Of a stretch of DNA of 64,000 bases, positions 34,485-43,889 are shown one piece after another (positions within the stretch are counted from its first letter, which is position 1; the number at the start of each line of letters is the position of its first letter). The translations under genes were made by a program, and so were the position numbers. The DNA comes from Georgenia sp. SYP-B2076 (GTDB taxonomy: Bacteria > Actinomycetota > Actinomycetes > Actinomycetales > Actinomycetaceae): contig NZ_RXOZ01000004.1 in the NCBI RefSeq assembly GCF_003991205.1, positions 1-64,000 of the forward strand. The letters run 5' to 3'. The notes beneath the pieces were generated by a model. That model saw only the letters and a list, made by a program, of their open reading frames with translations. It was not told the origin of the DNA and did no database searches.

Positions 34485-36791
34485 TCAGCCGAAGTATTTC
34501 GGCAGGGTCGCCGCCGAGGCCTCGGCCAGCTCCGCCAGCGGGATGGTGAAGCCGTCCCGGACGCTGAGGTCCGCGCCGCCGGTGGTGCCGATCCGCGCCG
34601 CGGGGATGCCGTGGCCCTCGGCCAGCTCGATGAGCCGGGCCTCGTGCTCGGGCGTGACGGCGACGACGGCGCGGGCGCCGGTCTCGGCGAACAGGAGCGT
34701 GGCGAGGTCGACGCCGTCCCGGGCGGCCACCTCGCCCAGGTCCACCGAAGCGCCGACGCCGAAGCGCAGCGAGCTGTCGACGAGGGTCTGGACCAGGCCG
34801 CCGGTGGAGACGTCGTGCGCGGCGTGCGCGGTGGTGCCCGCGGCGGCGATGAGCACGTCACCGAGGCGCATCTCGGCGGCCAGGTCCACCTTCGGCGGGG
34901 TGCCGCCGAGGTGCTGGTGGACGACGTCGGCCCAGGCGGAGCCGTCGAGCTCCTCGGCGGTGGCGCCCAGGAGGTAGACCGCGGCGCCGGCCTCGGTCCA
35001 GCCCGACGGGGTGGCGCGGGTCACGTCGTCGAGGACCCCGAGGACGCCCACCACGGCGGTGGGGTTGATCGAGGAGTCGATGCGGCCCGGCTCGCCGGTG
35101 CCGTTGTAGAGGGACACGTTGCCGCCCGTGACGGGCACGCCCATCACCTGGCAGGCGTCGGCCAGCCCGGTCATGGCCTCGACCAGCTGCCACATGGCGT
35201 CGGGGTCTTCGGGCGAGCCGAAGTTCAGGCAGTCGGTCACCGCGAGCGGCCGGGCGCCCACGGTGGCGACGTTCCGGTAGGCCTCCGCGAGGGCCTGCTG
35301 GGCGCCGGCGTAGGGGTCGAGCTTCGTGAAGCGGCCGTTCGCGTCGGTCGAGAGCGCGACCCCGAGGCCGGTGGTCTCGTCCACGCGGACCACGCCGGCG
35401 TCGTCGGGCTGGGCCAGGGCGGTGTTGCCCTGGACGTACCGGTCGTACTGGTCCGTCACCCAGGCCTTGGAGGCCAGGTTGGGCGAGGCCACCATGGCGA
35501 GGACCTGCGCGCGCAGGTCTGCCGCCGTGGCCGGCCGGGGCAGGTGCCGGGCGGAGGCGGCGTCGGCGACGAGCTCGTCCTGCCAGGACGGGCGCGCATA
35601 GGGCCGGTCGTACACCGGTCCCTCGTGGGCGACGGTCCTGGGGTCGACGTCGACGATGCGGTGGCCGTGGTGGTCGATGGTCAGCCGGCCGGTGCCGGTG
35701 ACCTCGCCGATCACGGCCGTCTCGACGTCCCACCTCGAGGTGATGGCGAGGAACGCGTCGAGCTTGTCCGGGGCGACGACGGCCATCATCCGCTCCTGCG
35801 ACTCGCTCATGAGGATCTCGCCGGCGGTGAGCGTGGGGTCGCGGAGCAGGACCTTCTCCAGCTCCACGTGCATGCCGCCGTCGCCGTTGGAGGCGAGCTC
35901 GGAGGTCGCGCAGGAGATGCCGGCCGCGCCGAGGTCCTGGATGCCCTCGACCACGCCCGCGGCGTAGAGCTCGAGGCAGCACTCGATGAGGACCTTCTCC
36001 ATGAACGGGTCGCCGACCTGGACGCTCGGGCGCTTGGTGGGCACGCCGTCGACGAAGGTCTCGCTGGCCAGGATCGACGCGCCGCCGATGCCGTCCCCGC
36101 CGGTGCGGGCGCCGAAGAGGACGACCTTGTTGCCGGCGCCGGACGCGTTGGCCAGGTGGATGTCCTCGTGGCGCAGCACGCCCACGCACAGGGCGTTGAC
36201 CAGCGGGTTGCCCTGGTAGGAGGGGTCGAAGTCCACCTCGCCGCCGATGTTGGGCAGGCCGAGGCAGTTGCCGTAGCCGCCGACGCCGGCCACGACGCCG
36301 TGCACGACGCGGGCTGTGTCCGGGTGGTCGATGGCGCCGAAGCGCAGCTGGTCCATGACGGCGACGGGACGCGCCCCCATGGAGATGATGTCGCGGACGA
36401 TGCCGCCGACGCCGGTCGCGGCGCCCTGGTAGGGCTCGACGTAGCTGGGGTGGTTGTGGGACTCGATCTTGAAGGTCACGGCCCAGCCCTGCCCGATGTC
36501 CACGACGCCGGCGTTCTCGCCGATGCCGACGAGGAGGTGCTCGCGCATGGCGTCGGTGGTCTTCTCGCCGAACTGGCTCAGGTGCTTCTTCGAGGACTTG
36601 TACGAGCAGTGCTCGGACCACATCACCGAGTACATCGCGAGCTCCGCGGCCGTGGGCCGCCGGCCGAGGATGGCGACGACCCGCTCGTACTCGTCGGTCT
36701 TGAGACCGAGCTCGCGGTAGGGCAGCGCGACCTCGGGGGTCGCCGCTGCGTTCTCGACGGTGTCCGGCATCTGCTCGGCCACGCTGGTCAT
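34485..36791 (-). CDS. purL: Phosphoribosylformylglycinamidine synthase subunit PurL
   Basis: Synthetase subunit that converts FGAR and ammonia to FGAM with ATP; it works with PurS and PurQ, which are not in this window. The 768-residue small-type PurL shows the expected [15 protein letters not shown] near residue 50, [10 protein letters not shown] near 95, [21 protein letters not shown] near 222, [14 protein letters not shown] near 282 and MMSESQERM-like [23 protein letters not shown] lies near 670. GGAGGAATC precedes the ATG at 36791; a longer frame to 36890 is unlikely. The other purine genes purF/purM lie 15 kb away. Confidence 0.97.
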   Translation of the reverse strand: MTSVAEQMPDTVENAAATPEVALPYRELGLKTDEYERVVAILGRRPTAAELAMYSVMWSEHCSYKSSKKHLSQFGEKTTDAMREHLLVGIGENAGVVDIGQGWAVTFKIESHNHPSYVEPYQGAATGVGGIVRDIISMGARPVAVMDQLRFGAIDHPDTARVVHGVVAGVGGYGNCLGLPNIGGEVDFDPSYQGNPLVNALCVGVLRHEDIHLANASGAGNKVVLFGARTGGDGIGGASILASETFVDGVPTKRPSVQVGDPFMEKVLIECCLELYAAGVVEGIQDLGAAGISCATSELASNGDGGMHVELEKVLLRDPTLTAGEILMSESQERMMAVVAPDKLDAFLAITSRWDVETAVIGEVTGTGRLTIDHHGHRIVDVDPRTVAHEGPVYDRPYARPSWQDELVADAASARHLPRPATAADLRAQVLAMVASPNLASKAWVTDQYDRYVQGNTALAQPDDAGVVRVDETTGLGVALSTDANGRFTKLDPYAGAQQALAEAYRNVATVGARPLAVTDCLNFGSPEDPDAMWQLVEAMTGLADACQVMGVPVTGGNVSLYNGTGEPGRIDSSINPTAVVGVLGVLDDVTRATPSGWTEAGAAVYLLGATAEELDGSAWADVVHQHLGGTPPKVDLAAEMRLGDVLIAAAGTTAHAAHDVSTGGLVQTLVDSSLRFGVGASVDLGEVAARDGVDLATLLFAETGARAVVAVTPEHEARLIELAEGHGIPAARIGTTGGADLSVRDGFTIPLAELAEASAATLPKYFG

Positions 36792-36829
36792 GATTCCTCC
36801 GCGAGCTGGGTACGGCGATGACGGGTGCC

Positions 36830-36835
36830 AGGCTA
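36830..36835 (-). promoter_or_regulatory. Candidate -10 box of purL
   Basis: TAGCCT on the minus strand lies 38 bases before the purL ATG, giving a short leader that includes GGAGGAATC. No clear -35 is seen. Confidence 0.35.
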
Positions 36836-36946
36836 CCCGCGCGGCGCGCGCGCCCGGAGGGTCGTCCGCGGGAGAGGTGACCTGCGCCATGGCCGCTCCG
36901 GCGATCCGCTCGCCTCCGCACCGAAGTGGGAGTTGGATCAGGAGGC

Positions 36947-38362
36947 ATGAGGACCGTCGCTGTCGAGACCTCCCCCCTGGCGGCGCTCGCCGCGGAACTT
37001 GACGAGGTGGCGGCCCGGCGTCTCGAGGCGGGCGCCCAGCGCGCCCGCGCGCTGCTCCGCGACCGCGTCGTGTGGAACATCAGCGCGACGGACGGCGGCG
37101 GCGGGGTGGCCGAGCTGCTGCGCACCCTCCTGCCCTACGTCCGCGACGCCGGGGTGGACACCCGCTGGCTCGTGCTGGACGGGGACGCCGACTTCTTCGC
37201 CCTGGCCACGCGGCTGCACCTCGTGCTCCACGGCGACCCGGGCGACGGTGGCGAGCTCGGGCCCGAGGAGATGGCGCACTACGACCGCGTCCTGGCCGCG
37301 AACCTGGCGGAGGTGCGCGACGTCGTCTCCCCCGGCGACGTCGTCATCCTGCACGACCCGGCCACCGCCGGGCTGGTCCCCGGCCTGAAGAGCCGCGGCG
37401 CGATCGTGCTGTGGCGCAGCCACATCGGCACCGACGCCGCCGACGGCGTGGCGGACCGGGCGTGGGCCTTCCTCGAGCCGTCCCTGGACCGCGTCGACCG
37501 GGTCATCCTCACCCGCGCGACCTACCGGCCGGGCTTCCTCGACGAGGGCCTGGTGCGGGTCATCGCGCCGTCCGTGGACCCCCTCTCGCCGAAGAACCGC
37601 CATCTCGACGCGGCGACCGTCACCTCGCTGCTGCGCTCGTGCGGCGCCCTCGCGGGCGGGGCGGACGCGGGCCCGACCGGCGACACCCAGGACGCCGGTG
37701 ACCCCGCCACCGGCGAGACCGGCGGGCCGTCGTCGCAGAGGGCGGGCGGTCCCGTCCCCGCCGACGCCCGGGTGGTGCTGCAGGTCTCCCGCTGGGACCG
37801 CCTCAAGGACATGACCGGGGTGCTCATCGCCTTCGACGAGGGCTTCGACCAGGTCCCGCCGGACGTCCACCTCGTCCTCGCGGGCGCCGAGGCGCGGGCG
37901 GAGGACCGCGCCGGCACCGAGGTACTCGAGCAGTGCCTGCAGATGTGGCACGGGCTCGAGGGCGACGTCCGCGCCCGGGTGCACGTGGTGTGCCTGCCGG
38001 CCGACGATGTCGCGCACAACGCCCTGCTGGTCAACGCCCTCCAGCGCTACGCCACGGTGGTGGTCCAGAAGAGCCTCGTGGAGGGCTTCGGGCTGACCGT
38101 CGCGGAGTCGCTGTGGAAGGGGCGGCCCGTCGTCGCCACGGCGGTGGGCGGGATCCTCGACCAGATCGAGGACGGCACCAACGGCCTGCTCGTGCCCGAC
38201 CCGAGGGACCTGGAGGGGCTGATGACCCGGGTGTGCCGGCTCCTGGCGGAGCCCGGCTTCGCCGCGCAGCTCGGTGCCACCGCCCAGGCCCGCGTGCGCC
38301 GGGAGTTCCTCAGCGACCGCCATCTGCTGCAGTACGTCGACGTGCTCGAGGAGCTGCTGTGA
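36947..38362 (+). CDS. GT4 glycosyltransferase related to trehalose synthase TreT
   Basis: GT-B fold glycosyltransferase of 471 residues. The N-terminal [31 protein letters not shown] and [14 protein letters not shown] match trehalose glycosyltransferring synthase (TreT), which makes trehalose from NDP-glucose and glucose. [13 protein letters not shown] opens the second domain near residue 285, and the donor site [17 protein letters not shown] near 383 has the E-x7-E motif. A disordered Gly/Asp/Thr insert lies between the domains, residues ~240-275. AGGAGG before the ATG at 36947 is an ideal site. Trehalose synthesis is the best guess, but another glucosyl acceptor is possible. It is divergent from purL. 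Confidence 0.82.
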   Translation: MRTVAVETSPLAALAAELDEVAARRLEAGAQRARALLRDRVVWNISATDGGGGVAELLRTLLPYVRDAGVDTRWLVLDGDADFFALATRLHLVLHGDPGDGGELGPEEMAHYDRVLAANLAEVRDVVSPGDVVILHDPATAGLVPGLKSRGAIVLWRSHIGTDAADGVADRAWAFLEPSLDRVDRVILTRATYRPGFLDEGLVRVIAPSVDPLSPKNRHLDAATVTSLLRSCGALAGGADAGPTGDTQDAGDPATGETGGPSSQRAGGPVPADARVVLQVSRWDRLKDMTGVLIAFDEGFDQVPPDVHLVLAGAEARAEDRAGTEVLEQCLQMWHGLEGDVRARVHVVCLPADDVAHNALLVNALQRYATVVVQKSLVEGFGLTVAESLWKGRPVVATAVGGILDQIEDGTNGLLVPDPRDLEGLMTRVCRLLAEPGFAAQLGATAQARVRREFLSDRHLLQYVDVLEELL

Positions 38363-38392
38363 CGGCCGACGGCGCGGGAAGCTGCCAGGCCT

Positions 38393-38474
38393 GAGCCGGC
38401 GCGGAGACCCGCCCCACCGGGGCTCGAGCCGGCGCGGAGACCCGCCCCGCCGGGGCTCGAGCCGGCGCGGAGCC
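38393..38474 (+). repeat. 33 bp tandem repeat after the glycosyltransferase gene
   Basis: Two full copies, 38393-38425 and 38426-38458, differ at one base; a third partial copy covers 38459-38474 and runs into the terminator. Each copy starts GAGCCGGCGCGGAG. Confidence 0.9.
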
Positions 38475-38515
38475 GAAGAGAACGTACGGACAATCCGTAC
38501 GTTCTTTTCGGGGCT
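38471..38515 (+). terminator. Intrinsic terminator with internal T-rich arm
   Basis: AGAACGTACGGA (38479-38490) pairs perfectly with TCCGTACGTTCT (38494-38505) around CAA. The stem extends through CCGAAG/TTTTCGG with one G-U, and the descending arm contains TTCTTTT. It is the most AT-rich hairpin in the window and probably ends the glycosyltransferase transcript. Confidence 0.8.
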
Positions 38516-38789
38516 GACACCGAGGGACCCACTTCCGGGCGGGGTACCGCCCGGGAGCGCCCTGGGGGCCGCCCCGGGTCCCGCGCCCGCGACCACGGGG
38601 AGCACCGTTCGGGCCTCCAGGGTGGGCAGGCCGGGCGTGGCCCGCGAGGTCAGCGCGGGGGGCCGCGCCACCTTGACGGCGCGCCCCGACCTGCGCGGAT
38701 ACTCGACCTGCCAGGGCTGGCGATGACGCGCGCCACTTGCGAGAGGCTCAGCCGCCAGCCGGTCCGTCCGGTCCGCTGCGGGAGAAGCC
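38516..38789. other. Intergenic region before the ScyD-like gene
   Basis: Together with the repeats above, 427 bases separate the two genes. This part has no gene that I can support. It holds one small palindrome CCGGGCGG-GGTA-CCGCCCGG at 38535-38554 and, at its end, the GGGAGAAG ribosome site of the next gene. Confidence 0.5.
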
Positions 38790-39971
38790 ATGAAGTCACG
38801 AGTACCCCTGGCCGGCGCGGCAGCGGCGTGCCTGACCCTGCCGCTTGTCGGGGTCGGGCCCGCCCTCGCCGGCCACGACGACGGGCCCCGTGCGGCGGCC
38901 GGCGGCGTCGAGGTCGTCGCGTCCGGCCTCGCCAACCCGCGAGGCCTCGCCGTGCTGGACGGAGACGTGTACGTCGCGCAGGCGGGCAGCGGCAGGGCGG
39001 CCGGCGACCCGGAGCGGTGCTTCATCGGCGCGGAGGAGATGCGCGTCTGCCTGGGCGCCACCGGGAAGATCTCGCGGCTCGACGTCGACGACGACGGCAC
39101 GGCCAAGGTGACCGACGTCGTCACGGGCCTGGCCTCGCTCGCGGGCGAGGGGGGCGCCCAGGCCGTCGGCCCCACGGACGTCACGGTCGACGGCAACGAC
39201 CGGCTGCACGCCGTCATCGGGCTGGGCGGGAACCCCGAGGCCGCCAAGGCGCTCGGTGCCGAGGCGCCCGCCGACCAGCTGGCGACGGCGGGGCTTGTCG
39301 ACCGGCACGACGGGACCTACGACGCATACGCGGACGTCGGCGCCTTCGAGGTCGCCCACAACCCTGACGGCAACGTCCCGTTCGACACCAACCCGTACGC
39401 GATCGCCGCGAGCCGAGGCGTGCGCGTGGTCGCCGACGCCGGCGGCAACACCCTGCTGCGCGTCAAGCGGAACGGCGACGTCTCCACGCTCGCGGTGTTC
39501 CCCGACGAGGCGTCGGTCCAGGTGCCCGGGGCCCCGCCCGGGACGATGATCGAGCCCCAGGCCGTGCCCAACGCCGTGGTCCGCGGACCCGACGGCGCGT
39601 TCTACGTCGGCCAGCTCACGGGCTTCCCGTTCGTCCCCGGCACCGCCACCGTCTGGCGCGTCACCCCCGGCAAGGACCCGAAGGTCTACGCAGACGGCTT
39701 CACCAACATCATCGACCTCGCCTTCACGCGCGAGGGCAACCTCCTGGTCCTCGAGATCGCGAAGGACGGGTTGCTGGCCACCCCGCCCGGCGCCCTGCCC
39801 ACCGGTGCGCTCATCGAGGTCTCCCGCAAGGACACGGACGACCGTGAGGTCCTCACCGAGGACCTCGCCGCGCCGGGCGGCGTGGCGGTGGACGGCTCGA
39901 CGGCATACATCACGAACAAGGCGGTCACCCCCGACGCCGGAGAGGTCCTCAGGCTGGACCTGGGCGACTGA
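38790..39971 (+). CDS. Secreted ScyD/ScyE-family beta-propeller protein
   Basis: Exported protein of 393 residues. The signal peptide has a basic start, a hydrophobic core PLAGAAAACLTLPLVGVGP and a likely cleavage site after ALA near residue 27. The mature part fits the ScyD/ScyE family, NHL/SMP-30-like propellers: VVASGLANPRGLAVLDGDVYVAQAG (split), GLASLAGEGG, VGPTDVTVDG, GLGGNPE, FEVAHNPDG, IAASRGVRVVADAGGNTLL and YVGQLTGFPFVPG. ScyD and ScyE occur in the cyanobacterial scytonemin cluster, but actinobacterial members lie outside any such pathway, so the function is unknown. GGGAGAAG precedes the ATG. Confidence 0.82.
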   Translation: MKSRVPLAGAAAACLTLPLVGVGPALAGHDDGPRAAAGGVEVVASGLANPRGLAVLDGDVYVAQAGSGRAAGDPERCFIGAEEMRVCLGATGKISRLDVDDDGTAKVTDVVTGLASLAGEGGAQAVGPTDVTVDGNDRLHAVIGLGGNPEAAKALGAEAPADQLATAGLVDRHDGTYDAYADVGAFEVAHNPDGNVPFDTNPYAIAASRGVRVVADAGGNTLLRVKRNGDVSTLAVFPDEASVQVPGAPPGTMIEPQAVPNAVVRGPDGAFYVGQLTGFPFVPGTATVWRVTPGKDPKVYADGFTNIIDLAFTREGNLLVLEIAKDGLLATPPGALPTGALIEVSRKDTDDREVLTEDLAAPGGVAVDGSTAYITNKAVTPDAGEVLRLDLGD

Positions 39972-40048
39972 GCCGCCCGACGGGCGCCGTGGCCGATCCG
40001 TCTCGCTCCTCCGGCACCACGCCAGCCCGACGCGGCCTGCGCATCCAC

Positions 40049-40093
40049 TGTGGTGAGGGATCGCTGGCATATGACCGGCAAATCCTCACCACA
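40049..40093. repeat. Inverted repeat between convergent genes
   Basis: TGTGGTGAGG at 40049-40058 and CCTCACCACA at 40084-40093 are perfect inverted repeats around a 25-base spacer, extendable by AT on the inner side with a bulge. It lies between the ScyD-like gene and the convergent oxidoreductase gene and may be a terminator or a protein site. Confidence 0.45.
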
Positions 40094-40216
40094 CGGGTTG
40101 ATGGGCGCCGGGGCCATGGTCGCCCTGCCGGTCAGCGCGCCGGCCGTGGCGGCGTGCCCCCCGGCCCCGCGTCCGTGGTCGGCGTGCCCCTCGGCGCCGG
40201 GGCCGTGGGCGCCACC

Positions 40217-41770
40217 TCAGCGCCGGCGGTCGGCCTCCAGGAGACGCAGCCACACCTCGCTCATCGTGGGGTAGGCCGGCACCGCGTGCCAGAGCCGGCC
40301 GAGCGGCACCTCGCCGACGACGGCGATGGTCGCGGCGTGCAGCAGCTCGGCCACGTCCTGGCCCACAAAGGTCGCGCCCAGCACGACGTCGCTCTCGTCG
40401 TCGAGCACCAGCTGCGCCCAGCCGGAGTACCCGTCCGCGACCAGGCTGGCGCCCGCGACGTCGCCGAGGTCCTCCTCGACGGTGCGGACCCGGCGCCCGT
40501 GCTCCCGCGCGTCGGCGTCCGTCAGGCCGACGTGGGCGACCTCGGGGTCGGTGAAGATCACCTGGGGCACGGCCACGTGATCGGAGGTGGACGCGTAGCG
40601 GGTCCAGGCCTCGACCTCGTCGCCGAGCGTGCCCGCGGCGCGTGCGGCGATGGCGTCGCCCACCACCCGGCCGGCGTACTTGCCCTGGTGCGTCAGGGGC
40701 GCCCGGCCGGTCAGGTCGCCGGCGGCGTAGAGCCAGCCGTCCTCGACCTGCGTCACCCGCCCGGAGTCGTCGACCTCGATCGGCGCGCCGTCGTCGAGCT
40801 GGACGCCGACGGTCTCCAGCCCGAGCCCGGTGGTCGCGGGACGGCGGCCGACGGCCACGAGGAGCTCATCTGCTGTCACCGCGGTGCCGTCGTCGAGGTG
40901 GACGACGACGGCGGCGTCCGGCCCGCCCGGACGCTCCACGCTGGAAGGGCTGACGCCCTCGCGCACGTCCACGCCGCTCTCGCCCAGGGCGCGGCCGACC
41001 CGCTCGCTCACCTGCGGCGCGAACGACGCGAGCACCTGGTGGCGCGCGACCAGGGTGACGCGCGCACCGAGGCGGGCGTAGGCCTGGGCCAGCTCGACCC
41101 CGGACACCCCGGCGCCCACCACGACCAGGCTCCCCGGCACCGCCCGGGCGCTCGTCGCGTCCCGGGTCGTCCAGTGCCGGGTGCCGGCGAGCCCCTCGAC
41201 CGGCAGGGTCCTCGGCTCGGAGCCGGTCGCCAGGACCACCGCGTGCCGCGCCCGCAGCACCCGCTCGCCGCCACCGCCGGCCGTGCCCGCGTCGCCGCCC
41301 GCGCCCGCGCCGCCACTGCCGCCCGCGCCCGCGCCCGCGCCGCCACCCTCGCCTTCACCCGCACCGCCCCCCTCGCTGGCGACGACGACCCGGCGGTCGC
41401 CGTCCAGGCGGGCGGAGCCCCGCACGACGGTGATCCCGGCACCGTCGGCCCACCTCACCTGGGAGCTGTCGTCCCACCCGTGGGTGAAGGTGGTGCGTCG
41501 CTGGAGCACCGCGGCGGCGTCGAGGCCACCGTCGACGGCCTGCGCCGCGCCGTCCACCCGGCGTGCTGCAGCGAGCGCCTGGCCCGGCCGGAGCAGCGCC
41601 TTCGAGGGCATGCACGCGTAGTAGGAGCACTCGCCGCCGACGAGGCCGCGCTCGACCATCGCGACGCTGAGGCCGCCCTCGTGGGCGTAGTCGGCGACGT
41701 TCTCCCCCGTGGACCCGCCGCCGATGACGACGACGTCGAAGGTGTCCGGGGTCTGCGCGGTCTGGGCCAT
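40217..41770 (-). CDS. Flavoprotein disulfide oxidoreductase (lipoamide dehydrogenase-like)
   Basis: NAD(P)/FAD-dependent pyridine nucleotide-disulfide oxidoreductase of 517 residues. FAD loop VVIGGGSTGENVA starts at about residue 13. The redox pair is C-S-Y-Y-A-C in GGECSYYACMPSK, the two cysteines five residues apart as in the family. The NAD(P) Rossmann motif is VVVGAGVSGVELA near 230. The FAD-closing segment YAAGDLTG lies near 335, followed by the dimerisation domain. The usual C-terminal His-Glu pair appears as HAVPAYPTMSE. The substrate is not known; mercuric, mycothione and lipoamide reductases belong here. A Gly/Ala/Glu low-complexity insert of ~35 residues lies near 140-178. CAGGCT seven bases before the ATG is a possible -10. 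Confidence 0.85.
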   Translation of the reverse strand: MAQTAQTPDTFDVVVIGGGSTGENVADYAHEGGLSVAMVERGLVGGECSYYACMPSKALLRPGQALAAARRVDGAAQAVDGGLDAAAVLQRRTTFTHGWDDSSQVRWADGAGITVVRGSARLDGDRRVVVASEGGGAGEGEGGGAGAGAGGSGGAGAGGDAGTAGGGGERVLRARHAVVLATGSEPRTLPVEGLAGTRHWTTRDATSARAVPGSLVVVGAGVSGVELAQAYARLGARVTLVARHQVLASFAPQVSERVGRALGESGVDVREGVSPSSVERPGGPDAAVVVHLDDGTAVTADELLVAVGRRPATTGLGLETVGVQLDDGAPIEVDDSGRVTQVEDGWLYAAGDLTGRAPLTHQGKYAGRVVGDAIAARAAGTLGDEVEAWTRYASTSDHVAVPQVIFTDPEVAHVGLTDADAREHGRRVRTVEEDLGDVAGASLVADGYSGWAQLVLDDESDVVLGATFVGQDVAELLHAATIAVVGEVPLGRLWHAVPAYPTMSEVWLRLLEADRRR

Positions 41771-41879
41771 GACGCCGAGCCTGTTCCAGGCCCGGGTGCG
41801 CCGCAACCAGAGCGCTGCGGCGCCGCGACGGACAGTGGACCGGCACCGTGCAAGCACGGGGTGACCAGCGGCGCGGCGC

Positions 41880-43037
41880 TCAGCCCGGCGCGAGCACGCG
41901 GGCGGACGGTGGCTCGATGTAGCGGGCGAGCAGCGGACCGGCGACGGCGAGGACCATCACGTAGCCGGTCGCCACGGGGCCGACGCCGGCGAGCCCCGCG
42001 CTCGCCGCGAGCCCGGCGATGATGATGGAGAACTCGCCGCGGGCCACGAGCGCCGCGCCGGCCCGCCGGCGCCCCGGCCTTCCCACGTGGTCGCGCCGGG
42101 CGGCGAACCAGCCGGTGGCCATCTTCGTCACGAGGGTGACGGCGGCCAGCGCGAGCACCGCCGGCAGGACCGGCCACACGGCTGCCGGGTCGGTGGACAG
42201 CCCGAAGGCGACGAAGAACGTCGCCGCGAACAGGTCGCGGAGCGGGCCCAGGATGGACCGCGCGCGGTCGGCGAAGGACGAGGGCACGGCGATCCCGACG
42301 AGGAACGCCCCGACCGCAGCGGAGGCCCCGACCGCCTGGGTGAGCCCCGCCACGAGCAGGGTCAGCCCCAGCAGCCGCAGGAGCACCTGCTCGTCGTCCG
42401 GGTGGGTGAGCAGCCGCCCGAGCCGGTGCCCGTGCCGGTGCGCGGCGCGCAGCACGAGCAGGACCGCGCCGAGCGCGAGGGCGACGCCCCCCGCCGCCTG
42501 CGCGGGGGTGCCGCCGGCGAGCGCCACGACCAGCACGGGCAGGAACAGCGCCATCGCGACGTCCTCCAGGACGAGCACCGCGAGGACGGCCGGCGTCTCA
42601 CGGTTGGCGATCCGGTCGAGGGTGCCGAGCAGGCGCGCGATGATGCCCGACGACGAGACCCAGGTGATGCCGCCCAGCGCCATCGCCCCCTGCCACGGCA
42701 GCCCGAGGAGCAGCCCCGCGATAAGCCCCGGCGGCGCGTTGAGCGCGAGGTCGACGACGCCGGAGGGCCAGTGGCGGCGCAGGGAGATGACCAGCTCCGT
42801 CGCGGAGAACTCCAGGCCGAGGGTGAGCAGCAGCATGATCACGCCGATCTCGGCGGCGGTCTCCACGAAGGACTTCGCGGCGCTGAGGTCCACGAAGCCG
42901 CCGTCGCCCAGGGCGAGCGCGGCGAGCAGGATGAACGGGATCGCCGGCACGCCGAGTCGCCGCGCGAGCAGGCCCAGCAGCGACAGGCCGAGGTAGAGCG
43001 CACCGAGCTCCAGCAGCAGCGCGGTGATCTCGCCCAC
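41880..43037 (-). CDS. Cation:proton antiporter, CPA2 family (KhtU-like)
   Basis: Membrane antiporter of 385 residues with about 12 helices. Family landmarks are LGVPAIPFILLAALALGD near residue 30, TLGLEFSATEL near 72, GGITWVSSSGIIARLLG near 122 (the unwound helix region) and LVLEDVAMALFLPVL near 155 with the ion-binding Asp. It lacks the C-terminal TrkA-N domain of KefB. The gene just upstream codes for a TrkA-C protein, which together match the two-component KhtT-KhtU K+/H+ antiporter of Bacillus. That points to potassium export and pH control, an inference from architecture. Twelve bases separate the genes. Confidence 0.87.
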   Translation of the reverse strand: MGEITALLLELGALYLGLSLLGLLARRLGVPAIPFILLAALALGDGGFVDLSAAKSFVETAAEIGVIMLLLTLGLEFSATELVISLRRHWPSGVVDLALNAPPGLIAGLLLGLPWQGAMALGGITWVSSSGIIARLLGTLDRIANRETPAVLAVLVLEDVAMALFLPVLVVALAGGTPAQAAGGVALALGAVLLVLRAAHRHGHRLGRLLTHPDDEQVLLRLLGLTLLVAGLTQAVGASAAVGAFLVGIAVPSSFADRARSILGPLRDLFAATFFVAFGLSTDPAAVWPVLPAVLALAAVTLVTKMATGWFAARRDHVGRPGRRRAGAALVARGEFSIIIAGLAASAGLAGVGPVATGYVMVLAVAGPLLARYIEPPSARVLAPG

Positions 43038-43048
43038 GGGGCACCGCC

Positions 43049-43534
43049 TCAGCCGTGCTCGGCCAGCATCGCGTCGAGCTCCGCGAGGCCCTCCTCGGAA
43101 CCGAGCACCACGAGCACGTCGCCGCCCTGGAGCACCGTGTCCGGGCCGGGGGCGGCGACGACGTCCGCGTCCCGCACGACCGCCACGATCGAGCAGCCGG
43201 TCAGGGTGCGGGCCCGCGTCGCCCCCAGCGGCCGGCCCGCGTACCGGGAGCCGGGCCTCACGGCGAGCCTGGCCGAGCGGAGGCCGGGCACCTCGCGGGA
43301 GATGTCGGCGAACCGCTGGGTCAGCCGGGGCGCGCCGAGGATGTCGGCGACGGCGTCGGCCTCGTCCGGGTCGAGGTGGAGCATCGCGTGCGCGCGGTCG
43401 GGATCCTTCTCCTCGTAGACGACGATCTCGACGGGCCCGTCGCGGCGCACCACGATCCCCAGCAACGGCCCCGCGCTCGTCTTGAGCTCGTAGCGGATGC
43501 CGACGCCGGGCAGCAGGGTCTCCACGAGATCCAT
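43049..43534 (-). CDS. TrkA-C (RCK-C) regulatory subunit, KhtT-like
   Basis: Cytoplasmic protein of 161 residues. The N-terminal ~85 residues form an alpha/beta KhtT-type domain (VETLLPGVGIRYELKTSAG, LLGIVVRRDG). A TrkA-C domain follows from ~90 (VPGLRSARLAVRPGSRYAGRPLG, then LQGGDVLVVLGSEEGLAEL), the nucleotide-binding regulatory module of potassium channels and antiporters. In Bacillus KhtT inhibits KhtU and is released by cyclic-di-AMP or pH. It is encoded directly before the antiporter gene, and 18 bases after the stop of a broken GntR-type gene. Confidence 0.88.
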   Translation of the reverse strand: MDLVETLLPGVGIRYELKTSAGPLLGIVVRRDGPVEIVVYEEKDPDRAHAMLHLDPDEADAVADILGAPRLTQRFADISREVPGLRSARLAVRPGSRYAGRPLGATRARTLTGCSIVAVVRDADVVAAPGPDTVLQGGDVLVVLGSEEGLAELDAMLAEHG

Positions 43535-43552
43535 CTCGTCATCGTCCCACCG

Positions 43553-43770
43553 TCACCCCCGCAGGGTGTCGCGGACGGCGTCGGCAGTCCGGGCGTCGTC
43601 GACGGACAGGTGCTGCGCCTGGAGCACGTACGTGGCGGCGAGCTCCGCGAGCAGCTCGGCCCGGCGCCCGCTGGAGTACGTGCTCGTCGGCGCCACGCGG
43701 GTGCCCCGCCGCGGCGGGACAGGACCAGCCCCGCCGCCTCGAGCTCGCGGTAGGCCCGCGCGGCCGGGCG
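43553..43770 (-). pseudogene. Broken GntR-family regulator in front of the KhtT-like gene
   Basis: The minus strand holds two halves of a short GntR protein in different frames. ARAYRELEAAGLVLSRRG, the recognition helix and wing of a YtrA-type winged helix, is in one frame. GTRVAPTSTYSSGRRAELLAEL to DAVRDTLRG-stop is in the next. One missing base in the G/C run near 43702-43712 would explain the switch. The N-terminal helices (normally LPSVR-x-LA) are not found upstream, so the gene is also truncated. Its stop is 18 bases before the KhtT-like gene, suggesting it once led that operon. A sequencing error could cause the frameshift but not the missing start. Confidence 0.65.
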
Positions 43771-43889
43771 CGCAGCCGACCGGGCGGCCCGGGGGGCCCG
43801 GCGTCCCCACGCCGCCTGCGTGAGAAGATCGCCGCGGCCAACCTGACGCCGCCGGACGGCGGCGCTCGATCGCCTGAGGAGAAGCCCCC

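Noticed and set aside
38393-38474. CRISPR array
   Set aside because: The 33 bp units are head-to-tail with no spacers between them.
40050-40274. Possible small secreted protein starting MTGKSSPHG
   Set aside because: It has a weak hydrophobic stretch but no ribosome site, and its second half is antisense to the oxidoreductase gene.
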